Assembly (NCBI GenBank): GCA_017617145.1
Contig: JAFZWX010000143.1
Span: forward strand, 1-64,000
Direction of reading: 5' to 3'
Source: Treponema sp.
GTDB taxonomy: Bacteria > Spirochaetota > Spirochaetia > Treponematales > Treponemataceae
Length of the DNA stretch: 64,000 bases
The position numbers and the translations under genes are program-made. Below the pieces are notes generated by a model. That model was not told where the DNA came from. It made no database searches and saw only the letters and a program-made list of their open reading frames with translations. This document shows positions 1 to 11,126 of this stretch, in pieces (the first letter of the stretch is position 1; each line of letters starts with the position of its first letter).

Positions 1-3000
1 CTTGTTCATAATTATGCCACGACCAATTGAACTAATCTGTGTTGCAGCAAGGTCACGAGAACCGGCAATTGCAGAAGTGTCGAATGAACCTGGGGTGAAA
101 GTTGTGGAGAAGCGGTTTCCGTTGCCGCCATTGCCACCACCGTTGCCGCCATCACCAAATATCTGTGCTGAAACACCTGTTGCATCTATATTTTCTCCAT
201 TAAACTTAACCAGAATATTTCCTTTATCAGCATCTTCTACATCATGTGGATAAATGATCATAGTAATTGTTCCGGTTTCGCTTTCGGAAGAAGAAGGAAG
301 TACCAGGAAACCTTCTGAATCATAATTATCCTTTACACCCTCTTTGTTACCATTATTGTTAACAACATCTGTTTCTGTACCATATCCACTAAATTGAAGT
401 GAAGTATTAACACCTTGTGGAAGATTTGTTGCAAACACAACTCCGGTATTAGCATTGCCAGGCTTTGGTACAAGGAATACTGATTTTATAAGAGTTCCTA
501 CCGGCAGAGTAAGTGTAACAGTATAATCATGCTGCTTACCACCCCAGCCATTAGTTACAGTACCATTATTATTATAGGTTATAGAAGTAATTGTTATATC
601 ACCGGCAGAAATTGCACCACCAATAATCCACCACTGAATACCCTGCTGATTATTAGTATTATTTCCAAGATAATAAGCATCACTAACATTTCCTAATTCA
701 TCTCTAAAGAACAAAGACAGACGTGTGTATGGCGTGTGAATATCCGGAAGAGCGAATACAAAATTATTACCATCATCACTGACAACCATATTCTGCCAGG
801 TGTTTCCAGCTGTAGCTGTGTAACCATCGGTTGTCTTGGTATTACCAGTTGTTACAGTCTGAACCATCTGATACTGAATAGCACCAGGAATAGCTGTTTT
901 TGCGAACATGAGTTTGGTTCCACTTGTGTAATAACTTGCTCTCTTACGTTGATCTTTAGACACCCACTTAGCATAAGGAATGGTTCCAATAGTACTTGTA
1001 TAACCATTAACCTGGTTTACTTTACGACCATTCCAGTCAACTTCATAAACGCCTGTATTAATGGCAGGTCCCGTTGTATCTTTTACAAACTTATACTTAC
1101 CGACTGTTCCTGAATTACCAGTTGTATTATCTTTTGCAATGATTTCGTAGATGTCGGTACCCATATCATTTTCAAGAGAAAGAGTCTTATCTGTAATTTC
1201 AGTTGCCGATCCATTATAACCTTTTTTGTAGAATAATGTTCCAGATGTATAACCTGCACCTGCATCAGAAACACCTGAATCATTAAATACAATTGTCTTT
1301 ACATTCGAATTATAAGTAATTGTAATTACACCATCTGCATCTGGTCCAGAAGCTGTGTAGTCACCAATTACTATTGGATTAGCAGCTGGGTTTGCCAGAG
1401 TAGCTATTCCAGAACTTGTTTTTATTGTATGAGTTACAGAACCGGTTGGACCTGCCCCATCATAAATAATTTTTGCAGAAACAGAAGGAGAAACATGTCC
1501 AACATTATCAATTGCGTGGAAAACATAAGTTGTTGCTGTTGTAATTCCTTCGCAAGAGAAAGTGTAAACACCGTTCTCGGGGGTAATATCATTCCAGCCT
1601 GCATCATTTATATTAACCTGATATGTAGCTATATCTTGTGCAGCACTGCTCAAGGTAATAATTGCATTCTTGCGGCACAAGTAATATACACCTGAACTCA
1701 AATATCCATCATAGGTACCACCACTAGTTTTAGACTGTACCGAGCTAATTGATATTGACGGTGTTGTATCATCTGCCGTAACAGTAAATGTCTTTATAGC
1801 CGTTGATTTACCGACATCATCTTTTACTGTTATAGCATAAGTAGCACTAGCAGCATCCGCCAGACTCAGGCTGATTGTAGCATAAGTAACATTATCACTT
1901 GTTGTTGTTGTTAAAGCTGTGTCATTATTAAAGAAATGTAAACCGTTTCCATCTGGATCACTAATGCCGGTCAGGTTAAGGTAAATTTTGTTAACCTCAG
2001 TTTTGTTATAAACAATTGTTCCGTTGTTGTCTGTGTAAGTACCAGTTGTTGCTTTAGCATCTCCTTTTCTTAATTCATAACTAAATGAATTTACAAGCGG
2101 AACAGAAACATCCTTCTTAATTTCTACTGTTACAGCAGAAGAAGCATTACCGGCCTTATCTATTGCACGGAAGTTGTAAGTAGCATTTGTGACTGTCAGA
2201 GTTAGTGCATTACCATTCATAGATGTATTGTCAATATCTTCATAATCAGTCTGTGTACTAAGTTTTTTCTGCCACTTTGCAATATCTGTAGCACTTGTAT
2301 TAAATTCGATTATTGCATTGTTACCTTCTATATAGAAAGTTTCATCCGAATCATCAAATTGATTTTTTAATGCAGGTTCATTATTAGGATTCTTTACTGT
2401 TTTTACAGAACCAAGACTGATTGTTGGAGAAGTTTCATCAAAAGTCCATTTGTTTACATTAGCAGGCCCCTTAAGTTCAATTTCATCTGAATCTTCCCCA
2501 CCTGTAATAGAAAGGACAAGTTTAAGAGCTGCCCCAGAAGCCGCCTTTAACTTAGCATCTGTTCCCAAAGGAATTTCGTATTTACCAGTTGAAGTATTTA
2601 AATATGTACTAAGAGTAAAGGTTACGGATTCGGTACCAACAAAGATAGTACATTTATCCGGATTTTCCTTTGTCTTAAATATTACCTTAGAAGCAGATTT
2701 AATATAGTTATCTGTTGAATCGCTTGAAGGATATTTTATAACATCTGAATATTCAAGACTACCATCAAGTGCTGGAACAGGCAGTTCTTCAAAATTAATT
2801 ACAATTGGCTCTGTGTTAATAATTCCTGCACGGTTTACTGCGTAAAATTTCAATGGCTTTTTATTAAAGTAATTGTTCCAGGTAGTATTAGTATCGTCAA
2901 CTGTTTGATTATTACTCTTTTTCGTCTTATCAATTTTATATGTATATACTTTACCACTATGTGGAATCGGAGTTAAAACTGCAGGATTTCCATTTTGTGA

Positions 3001-6000
3001 TTGAGTATCTGCAACTGTATATATTTTATTCTCTGGAACACTATCATCATTCTTAATAATCCAACCAAGGAGAGGTTCACTATCGTCCATAGTCATTTTT
3101 AATTCAATATGTGTAATCCAACGACTTGAATCAATATACCATGCCCCATTCGAAGAGCCAGTATTAAATCTCTTTCCGCTCGGAGGATTTACTGCTTTTA
3201 TTTGCACTGGAGATGAATCAAAAGCTGGAGCATCTGGCTGGTAAACCCAGATGTTACTTCCTGCATTTTCAAGACCAACAGAAGTTGCTTCGTTTTCGGC
3301 CCAGTCTTTTACACCGGAAATTGAGATTTTTCCATTACTGTCTGGCGTTTTGCCGCTTAATGGATAGTCTGTTAAACCCGTTTGTGGATAAAGCTGAACG
3401 CGACTAGTGAAACTTGAATAAGTATAAGAGTTAGAACCATTATGCTGAATACCTGACAGTTTATCTTCTATACTGTATTTTACAGAAGAAAAATCACTGT
3501 AATAGTTTTTACCATCTACATTATTTACATTAACTGCTTCTTTTACCTCCAGTTTTGGCGGTGTATTATCATAAAGCCACAACTCAACTGAACTACTTCT
3601 CTTTAACTGTCTTATTTCACAGTTTCCTAAATAGTCTTCAATAATATAATAAAGCTTATATGCAACACCTTCGCCATTTGCATCTACAGAATTGTATTTA
3701 GGAAGTTCATTCTGTAAATTGAAATTACCATTATTAAGTCTCTCTTTCATGTAAAACCATTTAGAAGAATTTGTTGAACCAGACGGAAGATTAAAATCAC
3801 TCTGTTGTGGTTCAGTACTTGCAGAAGCAGGCCAGACAATTATTCGGCTTCGCATTGAATATGCGTCTTCACTTCCTTCGGCAGAATTTGCAATACCACT
3901 GAAACGAACTGTATCACTAAAGCCGTTTGTACCTCCGAATTCAACCAAATTTGTTTTTGATTCGGAGTTGAGTCTGTAGAATGCAACTTCGGAGTTATTT
4001 GGTGTAGACAAATAATTTGTATTATTCCATGCTGTTGAGTCAACATTATTGTAGCTTGGCAACCCTACCTCACCATCTATAACCCAAGAAACAGTGGTAT
4101 TATCACCAGTAAACGATGTAGGTTTTATTAATCTTTCTGTTATGTTACCACAACCATCTTTTAGAATAAGAGTTAATGGTGGGCAATCATAGTCTGGAAG
4201 TTCAATTACAATATCACCTGATGAATCTACATAACTATATATATAATATTCTTTTGTCTGGGTTTGATATCCATCTTTGTATTTTTGATTATTGTTGTTT
4301 TGTATAGAATTCTTTTTATATTCATGCCAGCTAAGATATTCACATCCACCCGGCATCCATGAACCAAATGGTGTAGAATCTGCATTTGTATAAATATCAT
4401 TTGTAAATCCACGATAAGCGTAATACCAGTGAGAAACACTATAATACTCTAATGGAGAAGCTGAGTCAGATACCTCGAGGCCAGAATATTGATCTTTATC
4501 TGTTGCTGTCTGTCCATTCAATAAAGTATCTTGAGATGAAAGTCCTGATCCAAGTTTAATCTTAATTACATAAGGATTATCTGTTTGTCTGATTACATAA
4601 TCTGCAGAGTATACAGGAGCCATATTTTCGGTAGTATTTCCCCTGAAATTATAGGTTCCGCTATCAAAATTATGCGGAATCAGAGTACCGTTTATATAGA
4701 ACCTTGAATTACTATCTGGAGGTACTATGGTCATGTAATTGTCAATATCAGATACATCTGAAGCAAATGAATTATCTTCTACAACATGCATTGATTTAAC
4801 AGATGTTGTATTTCCAGCCTTATCATAACCAAATACATCCCATTTTCCCGTTACAGAACCATAAGCGTTTACAGAATCACCAATATCATTATTTGATGTT
4901 AACTTCCATCTTGTATTGCAATAGTTCTTATCAAATACGTCAGAAGCAACATTTATTGATGATTTCCTATAGAAATAAACATTGTCTTCATCATTTCCAA
5001 AAGTTACACCATAATTTTTTTCACCATTAACTGGATGAGGCCAAACAGATTCTGAAGTTATTCTAGTATCATACTTTGAATAGAAACCATTTCCCCCCCA
5101 AACAGGTGGAGTTTTATCCAAAACAATAGTATATGATGAACCACTATTTTTAACACCACTCAACTGACCGGACTTTATAATAACTTTCTTATCGCCGTCG
5201 GTGGTTGGGTCTGTGAGTTTAAGATTATTAATTATAAGCTCTATTGTAGAGTTTTCTGATTTTTGAATGAGTGCATGTTTACCGTTTTTCTTAAAGGTTA
5301 CGGTCTTTTTATCTGAAGAAACATCAAATGTATAATCAATTGTATCTGAACCATCTGTACTTTGAATTGTTGTTGCGCTGTCAAACTCGGCTGCTCCATC
5401 TATTGTAAGTGAGTAAATACCAGAACCAGCTGATGATGTTTCAATAGAAATTTTTGCATTTACTACTTCGTTATTTGTAAAGCCGGCCTGTGCATCCAAA
5501 CAATTTGTTTCTGTTTCTTTATCTGAAATTGTAAATGTAGAAGTAGCAGGAGCCAAATTATCATATCTGAATTTTGAAATGCCATCGAGGGCAACAGATC
5601 CTTCTTTACTTGTTATTGTTGTGAAGGCATCTTTGACAGCTGGAGTAGCTGTATTTGCATCCGAAATATTTGTTGCTGTATCGTTAATCTTAACGGCAAC
5701 CTGTGAACCGCCTGAAGCTGTGCTTGCAGCAAGTTCTACATTTGTAATCTTAACGGCAGCAAATCCGTTTTGATTCTTAACTGTGTCGTTTCTGTTTTTA
5801 ATTGTAATTGTATTATTAGAGGTACTAACTTCTCTTTCAAGTGGCGAACCAGCTGCAGCCCATGTTGAAGAATCTACAGCATAAATCTGAGAATCTGTAG
5901 TGAGTTTGACTGTAGAACCGCCAAAGTCGAATACTTTAGCACCAGAAGTTGCTTCGGTGAATTTTACATAAATATCTGTTCTTGGAATTGTAAGATCTGT

Positions 6001-8454
6001 ATTATTACTATCTTTTGTTGTGAGTGCAGTATAATCTGCCCAATACTCTGAAGTTGAGTCGCTGAACCAGATACCTTCTCTAAGATTTGGAATATAAATC
6101 TGGTTGACAACTGGAGCAACAGGGTCTATGTAAGCATTTGTTTTTTGTGTTGCAGAAGTTGTGGTTTCGTTATTTGCAGCATCTTTAACTTTTACATTAA
6201 CCTCATAGTCTCCTTCTGCATCAGAACCAAAAAGTGTCAAACCTTTAATTTTGATTTGTGAATTAAAGCCTGTCTGCGGTGTGTCAAAAGTTAATGTATT
6301 GCCGGAAGTTGTATAGGCTGTGAATGCAGTTGTGCTATCACCTATTGTCACAGTGAGCTTAGACTTATCTGCAACTGTTGCGCCGTAGCCAGTTACGCCA
6401 TTCTGTTTAATTTCAAACTCAAGAGATTTTATTCCCGAAGTCTGTTCAACTAATGGAATTACAAGAGTCTGTGTATTAAGATAACTGTTAGATACAATGC
6501 CGTCTGTTGAACCTGCATCTGCAACAAATGAAAGATTACTAAAGGCCGGATTTGTTCCGTCGTATTTAATAGCATCAAGCTGAACGGCATCGGAAATATT
6601 TCCAAGATCATCCATAAGAGCATAAGTAAGAGTTACTGGACCATCGCTTGCAGGAATTGGGAAGCCTGAGTAATCTTCTGTAACAAATTTCCATCCGTTA
6701 TCGTTAGGAGAAATTGTATTTACCCATGAAGTATCTGCTGTAGGCTTAACAATCCACTTCATCTTGCTGTTCAAAGAAGAAAGATTTGCGTTACCGGCAT
6801 CGGCAATAGATGTGTTTCCAGAAATCTTAATTCCGGCATATGTCGTAGCATTGTAATAATCATATGCAGATGCACTTCCTGTTGGAACTACATGAACTTT
6901 ATTTGCGGCTGCATCAGGCTTTGTAGAATCCTTTACAACAAAAATAGAACGATAGTTGTTGTTATAATTTGATTGTACATAGCTTTCTGTTTCACCACTG
7001 TTACCTACCATGTCTACTGCCCAGATATCAATCTTAATAAGTCCATCTGGCAAAGAACTTAAGTCGTAAGTAAACAGGGTACCACCAGATCTACTAGGGA
7101 ATACATCTTCAAAAGTTGACTGAACTTTACATTCAGAATCTTTAAGGCCTGGTGCATATCCAATATCTTTTGTTTCAATATAATAACTGCTTGAAACTTT
7201 TGTATTATCTGCAAAGGCATCTGCAGAAGTTGTTACAGCATTTCCGTCTTTATCTATGTAAAGGCATGCGCGAATCTGAACAAGAGCAACATCGCTTTCA
7301 CTTGTAGTATTCTGATCTACAGTAACGTTTCCTCCCGAACCGGCAATATCAGCGGCCTGTACATAAATATTCAGGAAATCTTTTACACGCTGAGTAAGGA
7401 TTTGTTTCTTACCTGCAGTATAATATGAAGCACCACCTGATACATAGGCAGAAATATTATTTGTTGCGTTATCAGCCTCTGTCTTGTATACAGGGACAAC
7501 AGTTTCGTTTTCACCCATATACTTATACTGTTCAAATCTATGATTTTCGCTGAAGTCTGCATCAGGGCTTGCCCAAAGCTCTTTAATATAAGGAGCAAGG
7601 CTGTCAAGTTTTACACCGGTTGTAAAGCTGAAGGAATATTTTCCGTTCATGCCATAGCCGTCTGAATCGCAAACGTCTTCGTAAATATTTACTGTTATCT
7701 GGCTGTTGTTGTCAAAATAAAAGCCTGACTTTGGTGCAATTGTAAGCATTTTTCCTGTTTTACCAAGAGTGATAGTACAGTTTTCTGTAACATCTTTTGC
7801 GCTAAGGTCGCCGGATGTTTCTGTAAGTACGGCGCTACCAGATGTAACTACAATGTTGCTATTTCCAAATTCATCTCGCAGGCTTGCAGGGTCAATTTTC
7901 TTTGAAAAAAGAATACGGATAGAGGTATTACGAACAACGTCTGAACGTCCATTCGAAGGAACAGAAGTTACGACTGTTGGTCTTTTGGCAACTAATGGGG
8001 TTATGAATATATCTGATCTTGTTGTGTTTATTGTGACCTTGGTGGATGGGTTTGCCGGGTCTTCGAAAGAAACTTCCGATGAGGGGATTTCTAAAGGTTT
8101 ATAAGTTTCTTCATATTTTTCTGCATTGTCATAAAAAAGATCTGAGTGCTGTTTATTTGCAGGAAAATCTCCTGTTGAAAAGGCAACCCATTTTACAAAG
8201 CCATAGTCATCGTTTGTTACGGCATTTAATTCTGACGGGATGCCTTTTTTCAGGGTTATTGTACCTGAAGGGTCAGTTGTACCCATTTTTGAGTTTGCGT
8301 ATCTTACATAAACAGATACAGATGAAGCATTTGCAATTTTTACGTCTGTTTCGATTTTGTCGTAAAAGTCGTCATCCTTCATCCAGTTGTTACATGAGGC
8401 TAACAAAATTGCGATTACTGATAAAATTACTGACAAAGATTTTTTCATTTTCAT
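1..8454 (-). CDS. Giant Ig-like surface lipoprotein, 3' end outside window
   Basis: The frame is open for 2,818 codons from an ATG at 8454 to the left edge; I read it in triplets over many lines and found no stop. The N-terminus is a lipoprotein signal (MKMKK, hydrophobic run, LLASC with Cys21), so the protein should be lipidated and surface or periplasmic. A short beta domain of the InlB-B-like type follows, then a Big_5/SbsA-type Ig domain near residue 145 (TSVPSNGRSDVVRNTSIRIL), then many Ig-like repeats with recurring 'D..GN' turns. Near the visible end is a Gly/Asn-rich patch (about residues 2760-2780). The gene starts 1 bp after the stop of the upstream gene, behind AAGGATGGG, so it is the last visible gene of a three-gene operon. 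The lipidated start followed by the same two domains matches the three lipoproteins at 22-35 kb. Ligand unknown; adhesin or glycan binding is only a guess. Confidence 0.85.
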   Translation of the reverse strand, partial: MKMKKSLSVILSVIAILLASCNNWMKDDDFYDKIETDVKIANASSVSVYVRYANSKMGTTDPSGTITLKKGIPSELNAVTNDDYGFVKWVAFSTGDFPANKQHSDLFYDNAEKYEETYKPLEIPSSEVSFEDPANPSTKVTINTTRSDIFITPLVAKRPTVVTSVPSNGRSDVVRNTSIRILFSKKIDPASLRDEFGNSNIVVTSGSAVLTETSGDLSAKDVTENCTITLGKTGKMLTIAPKSGFYFDNNSQITVNIYEDVCDSDGYGMNGKYSFSFTTGVKLDSLAPYIKELWASPDADFSENHRFEQYKYMGENETVVPVYKTEADNATNNISAYVSGGASYYTAGKKQILTQRVKDFLNIYVQAADIAGSGGNVTVDQNTTSESDVALVQIRACLYIDKDGNAVTTSADAFADNTKVSSSYYIETKDIGYAPGLKDSECKVQSTFEDVFPSRSGGTLFTYDLSSLPDGLIKIDIWAVDMVGNSGETESYVQSNYNNNYRSIFVVKDSTKPDAAANKVHVVPTGSASAYDYYNATTYAGIKISGNTSIADAGNANLSSLNSKMKWIVKPTADTSWVNTISPNDNGWKFVTEDYSGFPIPASDGPVTLTYALMDDLGNISDAVQLDAIKYDGTNPAFSNLSFVADAGSTDGIVSNSYLNTQTLVIPLVEQTSGIKSLEFEIKQNGVTGYGATVADKSKLTVTIGDSTTAFTAYTTSGNTLTFDTPQTGFNSQIKIKGLTLFGSDAEGDYEVNVKVKDAANNETTTSATQKTNAYIDPVAPVVNQIYIPNLREGIWFSDSTSEYWADYTALTTKDSNNTDLTIPRTDIYVKFTEATSGAKVFDFGGSTVKLTTDSQIYAVDSSTWAAAGSPLEREVSTSNNTITIKNRNDTVKNQNGFAAVKITNVELAASTASGGSQVAVKINDTATNISDANTATPAVKDAFTTITSKEGSVALDGISKFRYDNLAPATSTFTISDKETETNCLDAQAGFTNNEVVNAKISIETSSAGSGIYSLTIDGAAEFDSATTIQSTDGSDTIDYTFDVSSDKKTVTFKKNGKHALIQKSENSTIELIINNLKLTDPTTDGDKKVIIKSGQLSGVKNSGSSYTIVLDKTPPVWGGNGFYSKYDTRITSESVWPHPVNGEKNYGVTFGNDEDNVYFYRKSSINVASDVFDKNYCNTRWKLTSNNDIGDSVNAYGSVTGKWDVFGYDKAGNTTSVKSMHVVEDNSFASDVSDIDNYMTIVPPDSNSRFYINGTLIPHNFDSGTYNFRGNTTENMAPVYSADYVIRQTDNPYVIKIKLGSGLSSQDTLLNGQTATDKDQYSGLEVSDSASPLEYYSVSHWYYAYRGFTNDIYTNADSTPFGSWMPGGCEYLSWHEYKKNSIQNNNNQKYKDGYQTQTKEYYIYSYVDSSGDIVIELPDYDCPPLTLILKDGCGNITERLIKPTSFTGDNTTVSWVIDGEVGLPSYNNVDSTAWNNTNYLSTPNNSEVAFYRLNSESKTNLVEFGGTNGFSDTVRFSGIANSAEGSEDAYSMRSRIIVWPASASTEPQQSDFNLPSGSTNSSKWFYMKERLNNGNFNLQNELPKYNSVDANGEGVAYKLYYIIEDYLGNCEIRQLKRSSSVELWLYDNTPPKLEVKEAVNVNNVDGKNYYSDFSSVKYSIEDKLSGIQHNGSNSYTYSSFTSRVQLYPQTGLTDYPLSGKTPDSNGKISISGVKDWAENEATSVGLENAGSNIWVYQPDAPAFDSSPVQIKAVNPPSGKRFNTGSSNGAWYIDSSRWITHIELKMTMDDSEPLLGWIIKNDDSVPENKIYTVADTQSQNGNPAVLTPIPHSGKVYTYKIDKTKKSNNQTVDDTNTTWNNYFNKKPLKFYAVNRAGIINTEPIVINFEELPVPALDGSLEYSDVIKYPSSDSTDNYIKSASKVIFKTKENPDKCTIFVGTESVTFTLSTYLNTSTGKYEIPLGTDAKLKAASGAALKLVLSITGGEDSDEIELKGPANVNKWTFDETSPTISLGSVKTVKNPNNEPALKNQFDDSDETFYIEGNNAIIEFNTSATDIAKWQKKLSTQTDYEDIDNTSMNGNALTLTVTNATYNFRAIDKAGNASSAVTVEIKKDVSVPLVNSFSYELRKGDAKATTGTYTDNNGTIVYNKTEVNKIYLNLTGISDPDGNGLHFFNNDTALTTTTSDNVTYATISLSLADAASATYAITVKDDVGKSTAIKTFTVTADDTTPSISISSVQSKTSGGTYDGYLSSGVYYLCRKNAIITLSSAAQDIATYQVNINDAGWNDITPENGVYTFSCEGITTATTYVFHAIDNVGHVSPSVSAKIIYDGAGPTGSVTHTIKTSSGIATLANPAANPIVIGDYTASGPDADGVITITYNSNVKTIVFNDSGVSDAGAGYTSGTLFYKKGYNGSATEITDKTLSLENDMGTDIYEIIAKDNTTGNSGTVGKYKFVKDTTGPAINTGVYEVDWNGRKVNQVNGYTSTIGTIPYAKWVSKDQRKRASYYTSGTKLMFAKTAIPGAIQYQMVQTVTTGNTKTTDGYTATAGNTWQNMVVSDDGNNFVFALPDIHTPYTRLSLFFRDELGNVSDAYYLGNNTNNQQGIQWWIIGGAISAGDITITSITYNNNGTVTNGWGGKQHDYTVTLTLPVGTLIKSVFLVPKPGNANTGVVFATNLPQGVNTSLQFSGYGTETDVVNNNGNKEGVKDNYDSEGFLVLPSSSESETGTITMIIYPHDVEDADKGNILVKFNGENIDATGVSAQIFGDGGNGGGNGGNGNRFSTTFTPGSFDTSAIAGSRDLAATQISSIGRGIIMNK

Positions 8455-8455
8455 A

Positions 8456-11113
8456 TTATTTCCCATCCTTTTGCTTTGTCTTCTTTTTTGCAAATATGAA
8501 TATTCCGGCCGCTGCGGCTGTTGCTCCTATGGCAAGGAAAAGCGGTGCAAGCGGGGATTTTTTTTCTGGTTTAGCTGGTTCTGCAACCACAGTTGGTTCA
8601 GGTTCTGGTTCTGCAACAGCATCCAGTTCTTTAAGGCCTTCTACTAGTTCTGGGAGCCATGAGTCTTCTGGGGCTGGTTCTGGTTCTACTACAGGTTCTG
8701 GTTCAAGTTCTGCAACTGGTGCAGGTTTTGGCCCTTCGAGTGCCTCAGGGAGTCGTTCGCTACGCGAACTCTCCAAGTTTTCTTCGAAAACTTGCGGTGC
8801 AGTCACTGATTCTGGCTCTGTGTAAATAACAGGCTGTGGTTCTTGTTCTGGTTCAGGCTCAACAACAAGCTCTGGTATGGAAACTGGTTCTGGTTCCGCA
8901 ACTGGTTCAGGTTGTGGCCCTTCGAGTGCCTCAGGAACCACGATTGGCTCTGGTTCTGTGTAAACGACAGGCTGTGGTTCCGGTTCTGGCTCAGGCTCAA
9001 CTACTGGTTCCGGTTCAGGCTCTGGTTCTGCAACGGGTTCTGGTTCGAAAGGCTCTGGCTCTGGAGCAATTTCTACAGGAGTTGGCACAACTGGCTCAGG
9101 CTCTGGTTCTGTATATACTACCGGCTGTACGGCTGGCCCTTCGACAGGCTCAGGGAGTCGTTCGCTACGCGAACTCTCCAAGTTTTCTTCGAAAACTTGC
9201 GGTGCAATCACAGCCTCTGGTTCTGGGCCTTCCTTCTTTTCTTCTTCGTCTTCGTCTTCAAAAACTTCTAGGTCTTCTTCTTTAATTTCTGGAATTGGCA
9301 CAACAGCAACTACATTACTTGCAAGTGCAAGAACATCAAGCAGTGCTGAATCGGTAAATGGATTTTCTCTTATAACTGAGTCGGTTTCGTAAGGAGACCT
9401 TGTATCCATTAAAGTAACCTGTTCCGGAACAGGAGCAATATTCTGCACATAAATCGGGCGGTTTGGATCAAGTTTAGATTTAAGTTCTCCCATACCCCAC
9501 TCGTTTACACTTGAAGCAAACAATACACGAACTGTATCGCTGTCTGGCAGAGTCATGCTTGCTGTTGCGCCAGGTGCACTTATTGGAGAATAAATCTGCC
9601 ATGAATCCTGCATTTTATATAAAGCGGCTTTTCCCGAAGCATCTGCAACACGCCATTCACGGGCGCCTACACGATGTGCCTTGTAAAAGCCTTCGTCGGT
9701 CAAAGTTATTTCGAGCGGAACCCAGACTTCATCTTCAAGAACAATCATGTCGTCAAGCTTTTGAAGTGTTGCTTTAGCCTGCTCAACTGTCATTCCCGAA
9801 TCAAAGGCCATGTAAATATGTCCCGGAATTGTAATAAATGCTGTGCGGATTCCTACTGCTTCAAAAAGCGAACAGAACAAAATTGAAAGGTCATCACAGT
9901 CGCCGCCCTTGTACATAAGGGTCTGGTACGGGAACTGCAAAAAGTCTACGGCACTTGTTCCAACGTTATCTTCAAAAGCAGAAGTCGGGTCAATTACGTA
10001 ATTAATTCCAAACTCATTAAGGGCTTCAAATATTCCTGTTGCATACTGAATGTTAATTGGAACATCTTCGCGGAAATTTTCACGGACAATACTTGTTACA
10101 TATTTTGCAAACTGCATGGCAGCCGGGTCTTTTGAAGAAACGAATACTGCTGCACGACGGTCATCGTCCCACGACATATTGTTTCGTCCATAAACCGGAA
10201 CATCCATTGCAAAGGTCTTTGTTCTTTTTGCACCAATGCTGTTATAGTTTACAATTACATAACTGTTAGTATCTGTTTTTTCTGTGAGCTCAAGAATCTG
10301 TTCATTAAAGAATGAATACAAATCAAACTGTGCACTTTCGCCCTTACCGATTTTTTTAATTTTTCCACATTCCTTTGGATGTGCCATATACTGCGGCTGA
10401 TAAAAGCTTACGGTAACATCGGTAATTGCGTTATCTTCGTGATTATAAATTTCAACTTTACCAAAAGAATTATTTTCGTACCAGGAATACAAAACAGGGA
10501 AAACAGGTGCAAGCTCTTTCTGGTCCATTTCGACATTTGTAGAAGAGTTGAACATTTGGGTAACATTAACAGTAACTCCAGGAGACACTGCCGCATTAAC
10601 AGTCATGAGCGGAGTTTTTCCCAAAGCAAAATGAGTTCCCGAAGCAGTAACATCGGCCGAAACAACAGGATTTATTTTATAAGAAATTCCAAGCTGTGCA
10701 CCGGCAGAAAGTCCTGCAATGCTTTTGCTTGCCTTTGCGTTATAAGCACCAATGTTTACATTAAAATCAAAACCTACGCGGTCAGAAACATCAAGGTGAT
10801 AACCTGCTCCAAGTCCGCCGTTTATAATTGCAATTGGGTCAATTCCGGGCATTGCCATTGAAAGATAATCACCCTGAGCAAAAAAGTTCAGATTTTTTAC
10901 AGGACGATATGTTACCTTTAAGCCGCCGCCAAGACCATATTCCATGCTGTGAGTTTCGCCGAATGGTTTTGTAAAATGAGGGAATAAACTGATTAAAACT
11001 TCATTATCGGCGGCAACAGGAGCGGCACAAAGACAAAGGCCTGCTGCAAATGCAACAGTTTTTTTAGAGAACTTCATATTTTTTCTAAGCCGTCTGGCAG
11101 CTTTTCCCGACAT
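8456..11113 (-). CDS. Transglutaminase-like envelope protein with Glu-Pro-rich tail and C-terminal membrane anchor
   Basis: 885 residues. Order: secretion signal (about 13-36, cleavage near APVAA), a Gly-rich beta region resembling part of an outer-membrane barrel (about 40-190), an Ig-like region (200-310), a transglutaminase-like domain (about 330-500) with Cys406 in [13 protein letters not shown], His432 in IPGHIYMAF and an acidic residue in WVPLEIT, then an acidic Glu-Pro repeat tail (about 620-850), a hydrophobic segment and a Lys-rich end. The tail suggests a periplasm-spanning or wall-associated arm. Start 11113 has AAAGG upstream; a later Met at 11077 is possible but lacks a ribosome site. 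It lies 13 bp after the gene at 11127 and 1 bp before the giant lipoprotein gene. The tail contains several palindromic-repeat insertions (separate entries). Substrate unknown; peptidase, cross-linking or amidase activity would all fit the fold. Confidence 0.8.
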   Translation of the reverse strand: MSGKAARRLRKNMKFSKKTVAFAAGLCLCAAPVAADNEVLISLFPHFTKPFGETHSMEYGLGGGLKVTYRPVKNLNFFAQGDYLSMAMPGIDPIAIINGGLGAGYHLDVSDRVGFDFNVNIGAYNAKASKSIAGLSAGAQLGISYKINPVVSADVTASGTHFALGKTPLMTVNAAVSPGVTVNVTQMFNSSTNVEMDQKELAPVFPVLYSWYENNSFGKVEIYNHEDNAITDVTVSFYQPQYMAHPKECGKIKKIGKGESAQFDLYSFFNEQILELTEKTDTNSYVIVNYNSIGAKRTKTFAMDVPVYGRNNMSWDDDRRAAVFVSSKDPAAMQFAKYVTSIVRENFREDVPINIQYATGIFEALNEFGINYVIDPTSAFEDNVGTSAVDFLQFPYQTLMYKGGDCDDLSILFCSLFEAVGIRTAFITIPGHIYMAFDSGMTVEQAKATLQKLDDMIVLEDEVWVPLEITLTDEGFYKAHRVGAREWRVADASGKAALYKMQDSWQIYSPISAPGATASMTLPDSDTVRVLFASSVNEWGMGELKSKLDPNRPIYVQNIAPVPEQVTLMDTRSPYETDSVIRENPFTDSALLDVLALASNVVAVVPIPEIKEEDLEVFEDEDEEEKKEGPEPEAVIAPQVFEENLESSRSERLPEPVEGPAVQPVVYTEPEPEPVVPTPVEIAPEPEPFEPEPVAEPEPEPEPVVEPEPEPEPQPVVYTEPEPIVVPEALEGPQPEPVAEPEPVSIPELVVEPEPEQEPQPVIYTEPESVTAPQVFEENLESSRSERLPEALEGPKPAPVAELEPEPVVEPEPAPEDSWLPELVEGLKELDAVAEPEPEPTVVAEPAKPEKKSPLAPLFLAIGATAAAAGIFIFAKKKTKQKDGK
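8631..8660. repeat. Diverged palindromic repeat inside the Glu-Pro tail
   Basis: A worn copy of the CCTTCGAC...CTCAGGGAG repeat, encoding [11 protein letters not shown] on the minus strand. Its reading frame is the same as the copies at 8729, 8914 and 9134. Confidence 0.45.
8729..8806. repeat. Composite palindromic repeat inside a coding sequence
   Basis: The core CCCTTCGAGTGCCTCAGGGA is followed by a second palindrome (GTTCGCTACGCGAAC) and a third with arms CAAGTTTT/AAAACTTG. On the minus strand it encodes [20 protein letters not shown] without breaking the frame. Almost the same block recurs at 9134-9212. Confidence 0.75.
8914..8941. repeat. Palindromic repeat inside a coding sequence
   Basis: Single-module copy with arms GTGG.CC / GG..CCAC, encoding VPEALEGPQ inside the Glu-Pro tail of the transglutaminase-like protein. 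Confidence 0.7.
9134..9212. repeat. Composite palindromic repeat inside a coding sequence
   Basis: Second copy of the three-module block seen at 8729-8806. Core CCCTTCGACAGGCTCAGGGA, then GTTCGCTACGCGAAC and the CAAGTTTT/AAAACTTG hairpin. It encodes [20 protein letters not shown]. Confidence 0.75.
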
Positions 11114-11126
11114 ATTCTCTAACCTT

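Noticed and set aside
5092..5098. Seven-base C run in the giant lipoprotein gene as a third phase-variable tract
   Set aside because: Seven bases is short for frequent slippage and the run is far inside the gene; the frame is intact. Worth a glance only if strains differ.
8600..9120. Possible CRISPR-like short repeats
   Set aside because: The periodicity is the 6-base Glu-Pro codon pair of a protein tail. There are no uniform spacers and no cas genes.
8836..9285. Plus-strand open frame of 149 codons rich in Val, Leu and Gln
   Set aside because: It is the antisense of the Glu-Pro repeats of the minus-strand gene at 8456-11113 and has no ribosome site of its own.
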